Shown here in pieces: positions 1-6,891 of a stretch of 14,993 bases of DNA. The notes under the pieces are model-generated. The model had not been told where the DNA came from. It did no database searches and worked only from the letters and a program-made list of their open reading frames with translations. The first letter of the stretch is position 1. Each line of letters opens with the position of its first letter. A program made the position numbers and the translations under genes. Source of the stretch: an uncultured Clostridia bacterium (GTDB lineage: Bacteria; Bacillota; Clostridia; Oscillospirales; CAG-272); assembly GCA_905235755.1 (NCBI GenBank), contig CAJONA010000013.1:1-14993 (forward strand), read 5' to 3'.

Positions 1-565
1 GTCCCGTCTCTATCGCGGAGCCGAATTTTGAGTCGAAGCCGCCCGTGCTTATCTTTTTGTGCGTGTGCGGATCGATGCCCGGCGTCAGGCGGAGCAGTAT
101 CTTTTGCCGTATGCCCGCTTTGCCCGCGTACTCGTCTATCGAGTCGAGCTCCTCTCTGCCGTCGACTATAAAATAGCCGATGCCGCTCTTTATCGCGTAT
201 TCTATGTCAAGATCCGTTTTGTTGTTGCCGTGGAAAAACGCGCGTTCCATCGGAAAACCCGCGGCGGCGGCGGTGAACAGTTCGCCCGACGATACGATAT
301 CGGTGCCCATTCCCTCGTCGGCTATTACGCGGTATATCTCTTTGAAGCTGAGCGCCTTTGATGCGAAGAGAGGGAACGATCCTTCTCCGAAGTTTTCTTT
401 CAGCGCCGAAACGTATTCGCGCGCACGTGCGCGCACGCGCGCTTCATCTATCAAAAACAGCGGCGTGCCGTACTTTTTTGCGAGCGGCACGGTGTCGACG
501 CCCGCGAAATACAGATGTCCGTCACCCCTTATTTCGACATTTGAATGAACAACGGTCTTTTTCAT
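1..565 (-). CDS. lysA: Diaminopimelate decarboxylase (N-terminal 188 codons, cut by window edge)
   Basis: LysA decarboxylates meso-diaminopimelate to L-lysine using PLP, the last step of lysine synthesis, in the cytosol. Reading the reverse strand from the ATG at 565 gives an open frame to the window edge. It contains FASKA, whose Lys70 fits the PLP-binding lysine of fold-III decarboxylases, then a GTDIVSSGEL segment (about residues 87-96) and HGNNKT (about 112-117), both typical of DapDC. A GGAG motif lies about 7 nt before the ATG, and the start is 15 nt after the dapL stop, so it is the last visible gene of the dap operon. The C-terminal barrel remainder and catalytic Cys region lie outside the window. 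Family assignment is firm; completeness of the gene cannot be judged. Confidence 0.93.
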   Translation of the reverse strand, partial: MKKTVVHSNVEIRGDGHLYFAGVDTVPLAKKYGTPLFLIDEARVRARAREYVSALKENFGEGSFPLFASKALSFKEIYRVIADEGMGTDIVSSGELFTAAAAGFPMERAFFHGNNKTDLDIEYAIKSGIGYFIVDGREELDSIDEYAGKAGIRQKILLRLTPGIDPHTHKKISTGGFDSKFGSAIETG

Positions 566-580
566 TTTGTTTCTCCGTTT

Positions 581-1762
581 TTAAAGAATGGTTTTAAGTC
601 TTTCCACCGCTTCGACGGTGTCTTCACGCGAGCCGAACGACGTCAGGCGGAAATATCCCTCTCCGTTTTTGCCGAATCCCGCGCCCGGTGTGCCGACGAC
701 TTGAATTTCGTTCAAAAGCGTGTCGAAGAAATCCCACGAGCTCTGCCCGTTCGGACAGCGCATCCATATATACGGCGACGACGTGCCGCCCGTGAAGAAA
801 ATGCCCTTTTCTTTGAGCGCGTTCGAGATAACAGCCGCGTTTCCCATATAGAAATCAACGAGTTCGAGGCACTCGGCGTAGCCTTTGTCGGAAATCGCCG
901 CCTCCGCGCCGCGCTGAACTATGTACGGCACGCCGTTGAATTTCGTCGTCTGGCGGCGGCGCCACATGTCGTTTATCGAAACGCCGCCCGCTTTCAGCTC
1001 CTTCGGGACGATCGTCCACGAGCAGCGCGTGCCCGTAAAGCCCGCCGTCTTTGAAAAACTGCATATCTCGACAGCGCACTCGCGCGCGCCGTCTATCTCG
1101 AATATGGTGTGCGGGTAGTCGCCGTGGATGTACGCCTCATACGCCGAGTCAAAAACGATGAGCGAGCCGCTCGTCAGAGCGAAATCCACCCATTCTTTGA
1201 GCCCGCGGCGGTCGTAAACGGCACCCGTCGGGTTGTTGGGCGAACAGAGATATATTATCGCGCCCGTTTCTTTTATGCCCTCCGGCGTCGGCAAAAATCC
1301 GTTTTCCTCCGTCGCCGCGATGAACGATATTTTGCGCCCCGCCATGATATTGCTGTCGAGATACACGGGGTACACGGGATCGGAGATGAGCACGGGATTA
1401 TCGCCGAAAATTTCGGTCAAATTTCCCGCGTCGCACTTCGCTCCGTCGGAGACGAACACTTCGTCGTCCGCTATCGCCGCGCCGAAGCGGGCGTAATGCT
1501 TCGTTATCGCAGAGCGGAGGAAATCGTATCCGTTTTCAAGCGCGTAGCCGCGGAACGTCTCTTTGACGCCCATTTCTTCTACGGCTTTTGTCATTGCTTC
1601 CGTGACGGACTTCGTCAAAGGGAGCGTGACGTCGCCGATGCCGAGCCGCACTATCTTTTTGTCGGGGTGTTCCGACGTATATTTTTTCACGCGGTTTGCA
1701 ATTTCCGCAAAGAGGTAGTTTTTGCCCAGGTTTTTGTAGTTTTCATTTATTTTGATATTCAT
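581..1762 (-). CDS. dapL: LL-diaminopimelate aminotransferase
   Basis: DapL is a PLP enzyme that transaminates tetrahydrodipicolinate directly to LL-diaminopimelate with glutamate, bypassing DapD/DapC/DapE. The 393-residue product starts MNIKINENYKNLG, as DapL proteins do, and has the class I/II aminotransferase landmarks: SDGAKCDAGN (about 105-114), PNNPTGAVY (about 175-183), FDSAYEAY with the PLP-contacting Asp and Tyr (about 204-211), and SFSKTAGFTGTR with the Schiff-base Lys at about 238. An ATG also exists at 1780, but it lies on the AAGGAG that sits 9 nt before the ATG at 1762, so 1762 is the better start. The start overlaps the end of dapF by 20 nt, suggesting translational coupling. 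Length is close to the usual 400-410 residues. Confidence 0.94.
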   Translation of the reverse strand: MNIKINENYKNLGKNYLFAEIANRVKKYTSEHPDKKIVRLGIGDVTLPLTKSVTEAMTKAVEEMGVKETFRGYALENGYDFLRSAITKHYARFGAAIADDEVFVSDGAKCDAGNLTEIFGDNPVLISDPVYPVYLDSNIMAGRKISFIAATEENGFLPTPEGIKETGAIIYLCSPNNPTGAVYDRRGLKEWVDFALTSGSLIVFDSAYEAYIHGDYPHTIFEIDGARECAVEICSFSKTAGFTGTRCSWTIVPKELKAGGVSINDMWRRRQTTKFNGVPYIVQRGAEAAISDKGYAECLELVDFYMGNAAVISNALKEKGIFFTGGTSSPYIWMRCPNGQSSWDFFDTLLNEIQVVGTPGAGFGKNGEGYFRLTSFGSREDTVEAVERLKTIL

Positions 1763-2600
1763 ATTCGTAGACTCCTTCATAAACTTTGTCGGCGCCTCCG
1801 CGCATATATACGCGGAAGTCGGATTTTACCGTTATGACGAGATCTCCGCCGACAAGGCGTACTTTTACCGGCGTATCGAAATCGCAGTGTCCGCACAGCG
1901 CGGCGGCGACGACAGAGGCGCACGCGCCCGTGCCGCAAGCGAACGTTTCGCCGCTTCCGCGCTCCCAAACGCGCATATTCAGCGTGTTTCTGTCGACGAT
2001 CTCGATAAATTCCGTGTTCACGCCCTCCGGAAAAATTTCGTTATGCTCGAAAAGCGGGCCTATCTTTTCCAAATTCAGCCCGCCGACGTTTTCGACGAAC
2101 GTAACGGCGTGCGGATTTCCCATCGAAACACAAGTGATGTTGTACACATTTCCGTCTATCGACAACGGCTCGTCGATGACGGCGCTTTTTTTCGACGACA
2201 CGGGGACTTTTTTCGCGTCTGTCGCGGCGGTCCCCATATCAACAGTAATATCCGTAGCCTTACCGGCTCGCGCGTCGAGCCAAAGATGCTTTATTCCGCT
2301 GAGCGTCTCTATATCCATCTCCGTCTTTTGAACTATCTTATTGTCGAAAAGATATTTTCCCACGCAGCGTATGCCGTTGCCGCACATTTTGCCCTCGCTG
2401 CCGTCGAGATTGAACATACGCATCTTCGCGTCGGCAACGCTTGACGGGCATATCAGGATGAGGCCGTCGGAGCCGACCGAAAAACGGCGCGGCGACATCG
2501 CTCTTGCTATTTCTTCGGGGTGCGGCAGTTCCTTGTCCATACAGTTGACGTAGATGTAGTCGTTGCCGCAGCCGTGCATTTTCGTAAAATCGATCTTCAT
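1743..2600 (-). CDS. dapF: Diaminopimelate epimerase
   Basis: DapF interconverts LL- and meso-diaminopimelate without a cofactor through two active-site cysteines acting as base and acid. Both are visible: Cys73 in MCGNGIRCVG and Cys222 in FACGTGACAS. The N-terminal KMHGCGNDYIYV and the NPHAV segment (about 162-166) are also family signatures, and 285 residues is a normal length. GGGAGG lies 5 nt before the ATG, and the start is 15 nt after the dapB stop. In this operon it converts the DapL product into the substrate of LysA and of peptidoglycan synthesis. Confidence 0.96.
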   Translation of the reverse strand: MKIDFTKMHGCGNDYIYVNCMDKELPHPEEIARAMSPRRFSVGSDGLILICPSSVADAKMRMFNLDGSEGKMCGNGIRCVGKYLFDNKIVQKTEMDIETLSGIKHLWLDARAGKATDITVDMGTAATDAKKVPVSSKKSAVIDEPLSIDGNVYNITCVSMGNPHAVTFVENVGGLNLEKIGPLFEHNEIFPEGVNTEFIEIVDRNTLNMRVWERGSGETFACGTGACASVVAAALCGHCDFDTPVKVRLVGGDLVITVKSDFRVYMRGGADKVYEGVYEYEYQNK

Positions 2601-2615
2601 TTGTCCTCCCGGAGG

Positions 2616-3362
2616 TTATCCTTCGTTTACTATCGAGTGCATGTCGTAAAGCCCAGCGGTCTTTCCGACGATGAATTTCGCGGCGACGAGCGCGCCCTCG
2701 GCGAACAGCGCGCGGCTGTGCGCCTGATGCGAAAGCGTTATCGTCTCCTTTTCCGTCGCCAAAATGACCTCGTGATCGCCTATAACGCCGCCGAGCCTGA
2801 GCGAATGGACGCCGATCTCGTTTTTCTCGCGCTTTGCGTGGCCGCTCCTGCCATAGACGGGGACGGCGTCATGCCTCGCCTCTTTCACGGCGTCGGCAAG
2901 CATCAGCGCCGTGCCGCTCGGGGCGTCGAGCTTCTGATTGTGATGTTTTTCTATTATTTCGATGTCCGCGCCCGGCATCAGCGCCGCGGCGCGTTTTGCG
3001 AAATCCGCCAGCACCGCTATGCCGAGCGACATGTTCGCCGACAAAAACACGGGGACGTACCTCGCGGCGGCGCGTATCATGTCGAGCTCTGCCTCTGTCT
3101 GGCCCGTCGTCGCTATGACGAGCGGCAGCTTTCTCGAAACGGCGTACGACGTCAGCTCCGACGTGCAGAGGTGGTTCGAAAAATCCATTATTACGTCGGC
3201 GTCCCCCGAAAAATCCGTGAGCGAGCGGAAGATGTTCGGAGCCGTGCCGTCCGCCGCAACGTCGATGCCCGCCGCGAGCGTCGCGCCGAGCGTCTCGTTT
3301 TCGAGCAGTTTTGATACCTGAACGCCCATTTTGCCGAGCGCGCCGTTTAAGATGACTTTCAT
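2616..3362 (-). CDS. dapB: 4-hydroxy-tetrahydrodipicolinate reductase
   Basis: DapB reduces the DapA product to tetrahydrodipicolinate with NAD(P)H. The 248-residue product opens with MKVILNGALGKMG, the Rossmann nucleotide-binding motif (GxxGxMG), and contains IATTG (83-87), FLSANMSLG (about 107-114) and the catalytic and substrate-binding segment EKHHNQKLDAPSGTA (about 138-152). An ATG at 3389 overlaps the dapA stop as ATGA and would add nine residues (MIADRKDKK). I prefer 3362 because AAAGGA lies 8-9 nt before it and because family members start at MKV/MIK just before the glycine motif. The gap to dapA is 23 nt. Confidence 0.95.
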   Translation of the reverse strand: MKVILNGALGKMGVQVSKLLENETLGATLAAGIDVAADGTAPNIFRSLTDFSGDADVIMDFSNHLCTSELTSYAVSRKLPLVIATTGQTEAELDMIRAAARYVPVFLSANMSLGIAVLADFAKRAAALMPGADIEIIEKHHNQKLDAPSGTALMLADAVKEARHDAVPVYGRSGHAKREKNEIGVHSLRLGGVIGDHEVILATEKETITLSHQAHSRALFAEGALVAAKFIVGKTAGLYDMHSIVNEG

Positions 3363-3385
3363 TTTTTTGTCCTTTCGGTCGGCGA

Positions 3386-4273
3386 TCATTTGAGCACGCC
3401 GACGTTTATCAGTTCGCGCCGCAGCGCTTCTTTTTTATCTTCGTCCATTTCTGTCAGCGGCAGACGCAAGTTCGCCTCGCACGCGCCGAGCATGGCCATC
3501 GCTTCTTTTACGGGGACGGGGTTCACGTCCGAGAAAAGCGCGTGTATGAGCGGGAGGTATTTCAGCTGCATCGCCGCGCTGCCTTTGATATCGCCGTCAA
3601 AGAAAAGCCGGCACATTTTGTGCGTCTCGGCGGGGAGCACGTTCGACAGCACAGATATCACTCCCGCCGCGCCGAGCGACAGCATCGGCACCGTCATATC
3701 GTCGTTGCCGCAGTATAGCGTGAGCTTGTCGCCGACGAGCGCCGCCGTTTCGGCGATCTTCGAGAAATTGCCGTTCGCCTCTTTTATCGCGGCGATATTC
3801 GGGTGGTCGGCGAGCGCCGCATACGTCGCCGGTTCGATGTTCACGCCCGTGCGCGACGGCACGTTGTATAAGATCATCGGCTTTGACACGCGGTCGGCGA
3901 TGTATGTGTACGACTTTATGAGTCCTTTTTGCGACGTCTTGTTGTAGTACGGCGTTACGACGAGGAGCGCGTCCGCTCCGACCGATTCGGCAGCGCGGCA
4001 CAGTGACGCCGCGTGTTCCGTGTCGTTGCTTCCGGCGCCTGCGATGACGGGGACTTTGCCGCCCGCTCTGCCGACGGCGAACGCTATCGTGTCTATTTGT
4101 TCGGCGTCTGTCATCGTCGCCGCCTCACCCGTCGTGCCGCACACGACGAGCGCGTCGATCCCCGCGTTTATCTGGCTGTCGATTATAGCCCCGAACGAGC
4201 TGAAATCGACTCTGTCGCCCGAAAACGGCGTTATCAGCGCCGTTGCGGCGCCTTTGAAAATCGGATCTTTCAT
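3386..4273 (-). CDS. dapA: 4-hydroxy-tetrahydrodipicolinate synthase
   Basis: DapA condenses pyruvate with L-aspartate-4-semialdehyde, the committed step to diaminopimelate and lysine. The 295-residue product shows CGTTGEA (45-51), TPYYNK with the catalytic Tyr (about 108-112), YNVPSRTGVNI (about 136-146, Tyr136 and Arg141) and the Schiff-base Lys164 in IKEANGNF. The length is standard. AAAGGA lies about 9 nt before the ATG. It is the first gene of the operon and lies directly behind the lysine riboswitch, which fits control of the committed step by lysine. Confidence 0.97.
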   Translation of the reverse strand: MKDPIFKGAATALITPFSGDRVDFSSFGAIIDSQINAGIDALVVCGTTGEAATMTDAEQIDTIAFAVGRAGGKVPVIAGAGSNDTEHAASLCRAAESVGADALLVVTPYYNKTSQKGLIKSYTYIADRVSKPMILYNVPSRTGVNIEPATYAALADHPNIAAIKEANGNFSKIAETAALVGDKLTLYCGNDDMTVPMLSLGAAGVISVLSNVLPAETHKMCRLFFDGDIKGSAAMQLKYLPLIHALFSDVNPVPVKEAMAMLGACEANLRLPLTEMDEDKKEALRRELINVGVLK

Positions 4274-4289
4274 ATAAAAATGTCCTTTC

Positions 4290-4308
4290 TTTCACGTGTT
4301 ACGTGAAA
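4290..4308 (-). promoter_or_regulatory. Perfect hairpin abutting the dapA ribosome binding site
   Basis: On the transcribed strand TTTCACGT-AAC-ACGTGAAA forms an 8-bp stem with a 3-nt loop. It ends a few bases before the AAAGGA of dapA. It has no U-run, so it is not an intrinsic terminator. It could modulate ribosome access, act as a second part of the riboswitch expression platform, or be a protein site at DNA level (CACGT half-sites). The structure is directly visible; its role is inference. Confidence 0.5.
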
Positions 4309-4354
4309 AACACGGTCTTTTGCAGTATATGCGCATCGGAAAGTTGTTCCACAC

Positions 4355-4407
4355 AAAACAAAAACGTTTTTCGCGCGGCAAAGCGGAGTTGCCACGATCG
4401 AAAAACG
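4355..4407 (-). terminator. Intrinsic terminator of the lysine riboswitch expression platform
   Basis: In the leader RNA, CGTTTTTCG pairs with CGAAAAACG, enclosing an inner GGCAA/TTGCC hairpin. The structure is followed by TTTTTGTTTT. It lies about 20 nt after the aptamer and before dapA. This fits a transcription-attenuating L-box in which lysine binding favours termination. I could not define a convincing antiterminator by eye. Confidence 0.75.
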
Positions 4408-4426
4408 CACAAAAAGCGGCGTCACG

Positions 4427-4591
4427 TCGATAGCTCTCCGTAAAAACGACAGTCGGACGGATATTCTCCGCCAAACCAAGCGCCGCGCGCTCGTCCGCGC
4501 GTGCTTTCGGCATTTTCACCTTTTCACCGCCGCGACGGACGACGAGTCCTTGACCGAAGCGGGTAATTTTTGAAAACGCACCTCTATCCGA
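4427..4591 (-). ncRNA. Lysine riboswitch (L-box aptamer)
   Basis: On the minus strand the leader contains GGATAGAGGTGCG at its 5' end. It then has GGTGAAAAGGTGAAAATGCC followed by GAAAGC, then a GC-rich stem, GACTGTC, and finally GGAGAGCTATC. The 5' GATAG pairs with the 3' CTATC to close P1. The order and wording match the B. subtilis lysC L-box (GATAGAGGTGCG, GCCGAAGC, GGCTGTC, GGAGGGCTATC) that I know. It is about 165 nt long and lies between the promoter and dapA, so it controls the lysine operon. Confidence 0.93.
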
Positions 4592-4617
4592 TGACAAAAA
4601 ATGATGGTAGTTATAAT

Positions 4618-4646
4618 ATGATATCACAAACGCGCCGCCGTGTCAA
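4618..4646 (-). promoter_or_regulatory. Sigma-A promoter of the dap/lysA operon
   Basis: On the minus strand a perfect -35 TTGACA (4641-4646) is followed, after exactly 17 nt, by TATCAT (4618-4623). The predicted start near 4611 is about 20 nt before the riboswitch aptamer. Confidence 0.8.
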
Positions 4647-4689
4647 TGAATATTTCAAATTTTGGCACATTTTTTTGTGCATTTTGCCG

Positions 4690-4815
4690 CATCGTTTCGC
4701 GCGCCGCGCGTATTTCTCGCGCGGCATTTTCTCGCGCCCGTCTTTCTCGCGCCGTGCGCGAGGGGCTCCTTGCTCTTTTCTTTCGGGGAGCGAAAGAAAA
4801 GGAGCACAAAAGAAA
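4690..4815 (+). repeat. Hairpin repeat cassette A (intergenic, non-coding)
   Basis: This cassette contains a short GC palindrome CTCGCG-CCGTG-CGCGAG (4746-4762). About 13 nt later comes TTTTCTTTC (4776-4784) pairing with GAAAGAAAA (4792-4800), inside flanking GCTCC/GGAGC. Upstream are further CTCGCGCGG-like tracts. The same two-hairpin layout recurs at 5205-5320 and 5340-5425 (reverse orientation) and at 14643-14725 (same orientation). Several long open frames pass through it, but they reflect the repeat and not genes. Confidence 0.7.
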
Positions 4816-5035
4816 GCTCTCGTCGTTTTCTCTGCGTCGGCGATTCCGTGTCGCTTCCGGTGCGCAAGCGCATCCGGTTCGACATATCGCCGAGGTCGTT
4901 TGCTGATAAAGCCGTAAAATAAAGACATAGTGCGAACAATGCGGCTCTCCGGCAGATATATTTTGTACAGACTCTCTTATCTTGCACGCATCGCGTGCCG
5001 ATAGCTGCAAAATTTTATCATTATCGGCACGCGCT
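4816..5035. other. Gene-free intergenic stretch with a 12-bp inverted repeat
   Basis: No open frame here has a ribosome binding site or recognisable product. The clear structure is CGCGTGCCGATA (4992-5003) and its exact complement TATCGGCACGCG (5022-5033) around an 18-nt AT-rich loop. There is no U-run, so it is not a classical terminator. A weaker CCGGTGCGC/GCGCATCCGG hairpin lies near 4857-4878. Confidence 0.55.
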
Positions 5036-5181
5036 CACTTCCGGTTTGAACTCGACGGATCTTTGCCGTTTTCGCCGGTAAATTTTGCGGAGCAAAATTT
5101 AGAAACCAAAGCCGCTGTGCGGCGACGTTTCAGGCGAGGGCAAAATATGTGTGCTCTCGGCTTTATCTGCACTGCGCAAGC
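5036..5181 (+). repeat. 146-bp dispersed intergenic repeat, copy 1
   Basis: This segment aligns without gaps to the reverse complement of 14832-14977. I count 16 mismatches in 146 positions (about 89% identity). Its centre carries the perfect palindrome TAAATTTTGC-GGA-GCAAAATTTA (5079-5101). Similarity stops at both ends: flanking bases do not align. No coding frame is preserved with a start and ribosome binding site, so it looks like a structural or mobile intergenic element. Confidence 0.8.
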
Positions 5182-5204
5182 CCCCGCGGCTTTGGAGCGG
5201 CGCA

Positions 5205-5320
5205 TTTCTTTTGGTATCTTTTCTTGTGCGAGCAAGAAAAGTACATAGAGAGAGGTATTTTCACGCCGACGCGTGAAAAACGCGGCGCGCACGGCGCACG
5301 GGAAAAACGCCGCGGCGCGA
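5205..5320 (-). repeat. Hairpin repeat cassette D
   Basis: CTTTTCTTG (5218-5226) pairs with CAAGAAAAG (5233-5241) and is followed by GC-rich palindromic tracts around 5262-5320 (ACGCGTGAAAAACGCGGCGCG region). Read on the minus strand, it has the same order as cassettes A and B: GC palindrome, then the TTTTCTT hairpin. It is a diverged family member with no gene in it. Confidence 0.6.
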
Positions 5321-5339
5321 TAAAGAACACGGCGCGGGC

Positions 5340-5425
5340 AAAGTGGCGCTTTCTTGCAGAAGCAAGAAAAGAACACCCCCTCGCGCACGGCGCGAGAAAA
5401 AGCGCCGCGCGAGAGAATAAAAACA
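5340..5425 (-). repeat. Hairpin repeat cassette C
   Basis: TTCTTGC (5351-5357) pairs with GCAAGAA (5362-5368). It is followed by TCGCGC-ACG-GCGCGA (5381-5395) and another GCGCCGCGCGAG tract. The minus-strand reading closely resembles cassette A (CTCGCGC, CGTGCGCGAGGGG, then the TTTTCTT hairpin). It lies between the galK terminator and cassette D. Confidence 0.65.
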
Positions 5426-5452
5426 AATATCTCCCGCGGTATGCGCGGGAGA
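5420..5452 (-). terminator. Intrinsic terminator of the galactokinase gene
   Basis: On the minus strand TCTCCCGCG-CATAC-CGCGGGAGA forms a 9-bp GC-rich stem followed by TATTTGTTTTT. It begins about 9 nt after the galK stop codon. Confidence 0.85.
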
Positions 5453-5461
5453 CGCTTCGAT

Positions 5462-6721
5462 CTAATTGAATTTTACGGCGCCGAACGGACGGACTCTGAG
5501 CGCCGTCACACAGCCCTTGCCGAACGATTTTTCCATTTCTTCGATGAAAACGTCGAGCTTTGTCTTCGGAACGAACGCCTGTATCGTGCCTGCAAAGCCG
5601 CCGCCGTGCACGCGCACGGCGCCTTCGCCGCCGAGGATCTCGTTTGCCACGGCGTACGCGAGCGTTACGCCCTGTTCCTCGGGCGCTTTTGTCGAAAAAT
5701 AGTTTTGAAGCAGCTCCGCGCTCGAACGTCCCGACTCGCGCACGACGGAAAGAAAGCCGTCCGCGTCGCCTTTTTCAAGAAATACGCGCATTTTTTCGAC
5801 GCGCTCGTTCTCCGCCGAAAAGTGGAGCGCGCGGAGTATCGCGCGGTCTCCCGCGAACGTGCGAAGCGCGGGTATATTTTCGAGCAGTTCTTTTCTCGAA
5901 ACGTCGCGCAGCGCGTCCTTGCCGAAGAACGATGCGACTTTTTTCATTTCGGCGGGGACGGAAGCATAGTCGTCAGTCAGGTCGGCGTGATTTCCGCCCG
6001 TCCACACGATGCACAGCGCGTATCCGCTTTTTTCGATGTCAAAATCTATCTTTTTGCACGCGGGCGACGCGAGATCTTTAAAATCTATATGAACGAACCC
6101 GCCCGACGCGCACGCTATCTGATCCATAAGGCCGCACGGCTTGCCGAAGTGCGCGTTTTCGGCGTACTGCGATATCTGCGAAAGCTCGACGACGCCGATC
6201 TTTCCGTCGTTCACAAAATAATTAAGTATCGTGCCGACAGTGTCCTCGAACGCCGCCGACGACGAAAGCCCCGAGCCGCCGCGCACGTCGGAGGTCGTGT
6301 AGCAGTCAAACGCGCATATTTTGTGCCCGCGCCGCAAAAATCCGTCGCAGACGCCGCGGATTATCGCCGTCCCCGAACCCTTGTCGCTTTCCGTCGGTTC
6401 GAGCGAGCCGATATCTACGACGCATTCGTCAAAGCCCTCGCTCTTTATGCGTATGACGCCGCTGTCCGTTTTTTTTGCTATGGCGATGACGTCGAGGTCG
6501 ATAGAAGCCGCGAGCACTTCGCCGCGGTTGTGATCGGTGTGATTGCCGCATATCTCGCTCCTGCCCGACACGGAGAACACCGTAACGTCTCCGCCGCCGT
6601 AGAGCTCTTCAAAGCTCTGCGCCGCACGCGCTATGCGCGCCGTTTTGGCTTTGACATCCGACGCGTAAAGCGAGTCGAGCAAAGCGCCGTTTTCTTCCTT
6701 AAATTTATTTATGTCAAACAT
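5462..6721 (-). CDS. galK: Galactokinase-like GHMP sugar kinase
   Basis: This GHMP-superfamily kinase most likely phosphorylates galactose to galactose-1-phosphate with ATP, entering the Leloir pathway. The 419-residue product has the N-terminal sugar motif as GRSEICGNHTDHN (53-65), the phosphate-binding motif GGSGLSSSAAFED (148-160), CGLMDQIA with the probable catalytic Asp200, and C-terminal HGGGFAGTIQ (372-381). Classical galactokinases read GRVNLIGEHTDYN in the first motif. Here the Glu that contacts the sugar is replaced by Asn60, a variant I associate with Clostridia-type members, so exact sugar specificity is less certain. GGAGGG precedes the ATG by about 6 nt. It is a single-gene unit with its own promoter and terminator; no galT or galE is visible. 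Confidence 0.85.
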   Translation of the reverse strand: MFDINKFKEENGALLDSLYASDVKAKTARIARAAQSFEELYGGGDVTVFSVSGRSEICGNHTDHNRGEVLAASIDLDVIAIAKKTDSGVIRIKSEGFDECVVDIGSLEPTESDKGSGTAIIRGVCDGFLRRGHKICAFDCYTTSDVRGGSGLSSSAAFEDTVGTILNYFVNDGKIGVVELSQISQYAENAHFGKPCGLMDQIACASGGFVHIDFKDLASPACKKIDFDIEKSGYALCIVWTGGNHADLTDDYASVPAEMKKVASFFGKDALRDVSRKELLENIPALRTFAGDRAILRALHFSAENERVEKMRVFLEKGDADGFLSVVRESGRSSAELLQNYFSTKAPEEQGVTLAYAVANEILGGEGAVRVHGGGFAGTIQAFVPKTKLDVFIEEMEKSFGKGCVTALRVRPFGAVKFN

Positions 6722-6750
6722 ATTTCCCTCCGCATGTTCTTTCAGTTAGT

Positions 6751-6779
6751 ATTATAAAGCAAAAAAATTCTGTTTTCAA
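6751..6779 (-). promoter_or_regulatory. Sigma-A promoter of galK
   Basis: On the minus strand TTGAAA (6774-6779), 17 nt, then a perfect TATAAT (6751-6756). The predicted start near 6744 leaves a leader of about 22 nt before the galK ATG. Confidence 0.8.
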
Positions 6780-6812
6780 TATAAAAATCAAAAGATTTTG
6801 CAAAAAAACCGC

Positions 6813-6841
6813 TTTACTTTTTTGCGTTTTTGTGATAATAT
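6813..6841 (+). promoter_or_regulatory. Probable sigma-A promoter of the Lrp-family regulator
   Basis: TTTACT (6813-6818), 17 nt, then TAATAT (6836-6841), with GATAAT overlapping two bases earlier. It lies back to back with the galK promoter, with 33 nt between the two -35 elements. That places any regulator bound there in reach of both units. Confidence 0.6.
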
Positions 6842-6891
6842 ATGTTTCGCCGATAAGATCCGCGTGAAAAAACGGAGGAGGATAACACAAT

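Noticed and set aside
4292..4627. A 111-codon minus-strand open frame upstream of dapA
   Set aside because: It runs through the lysine riboswitch and its terminator, has no ribosome binding site, and is explained by RNA structure.
4611..5010. Several overlapping open frames of 86-128 codons on both strands
   Set aside because: They lie in the palindromic repeat cassette, share its recurring basic peptides with other cassettes, and lack ribosome binding sites.
5354..6757. A 467-codon open frame on the plus strand opposite galK
   Set aside because: Arg/Ala/His/Phe-rich low-complexity translation typical of antisense frames in GC-rich genes. galK on the other strand has all GHMP motifs.
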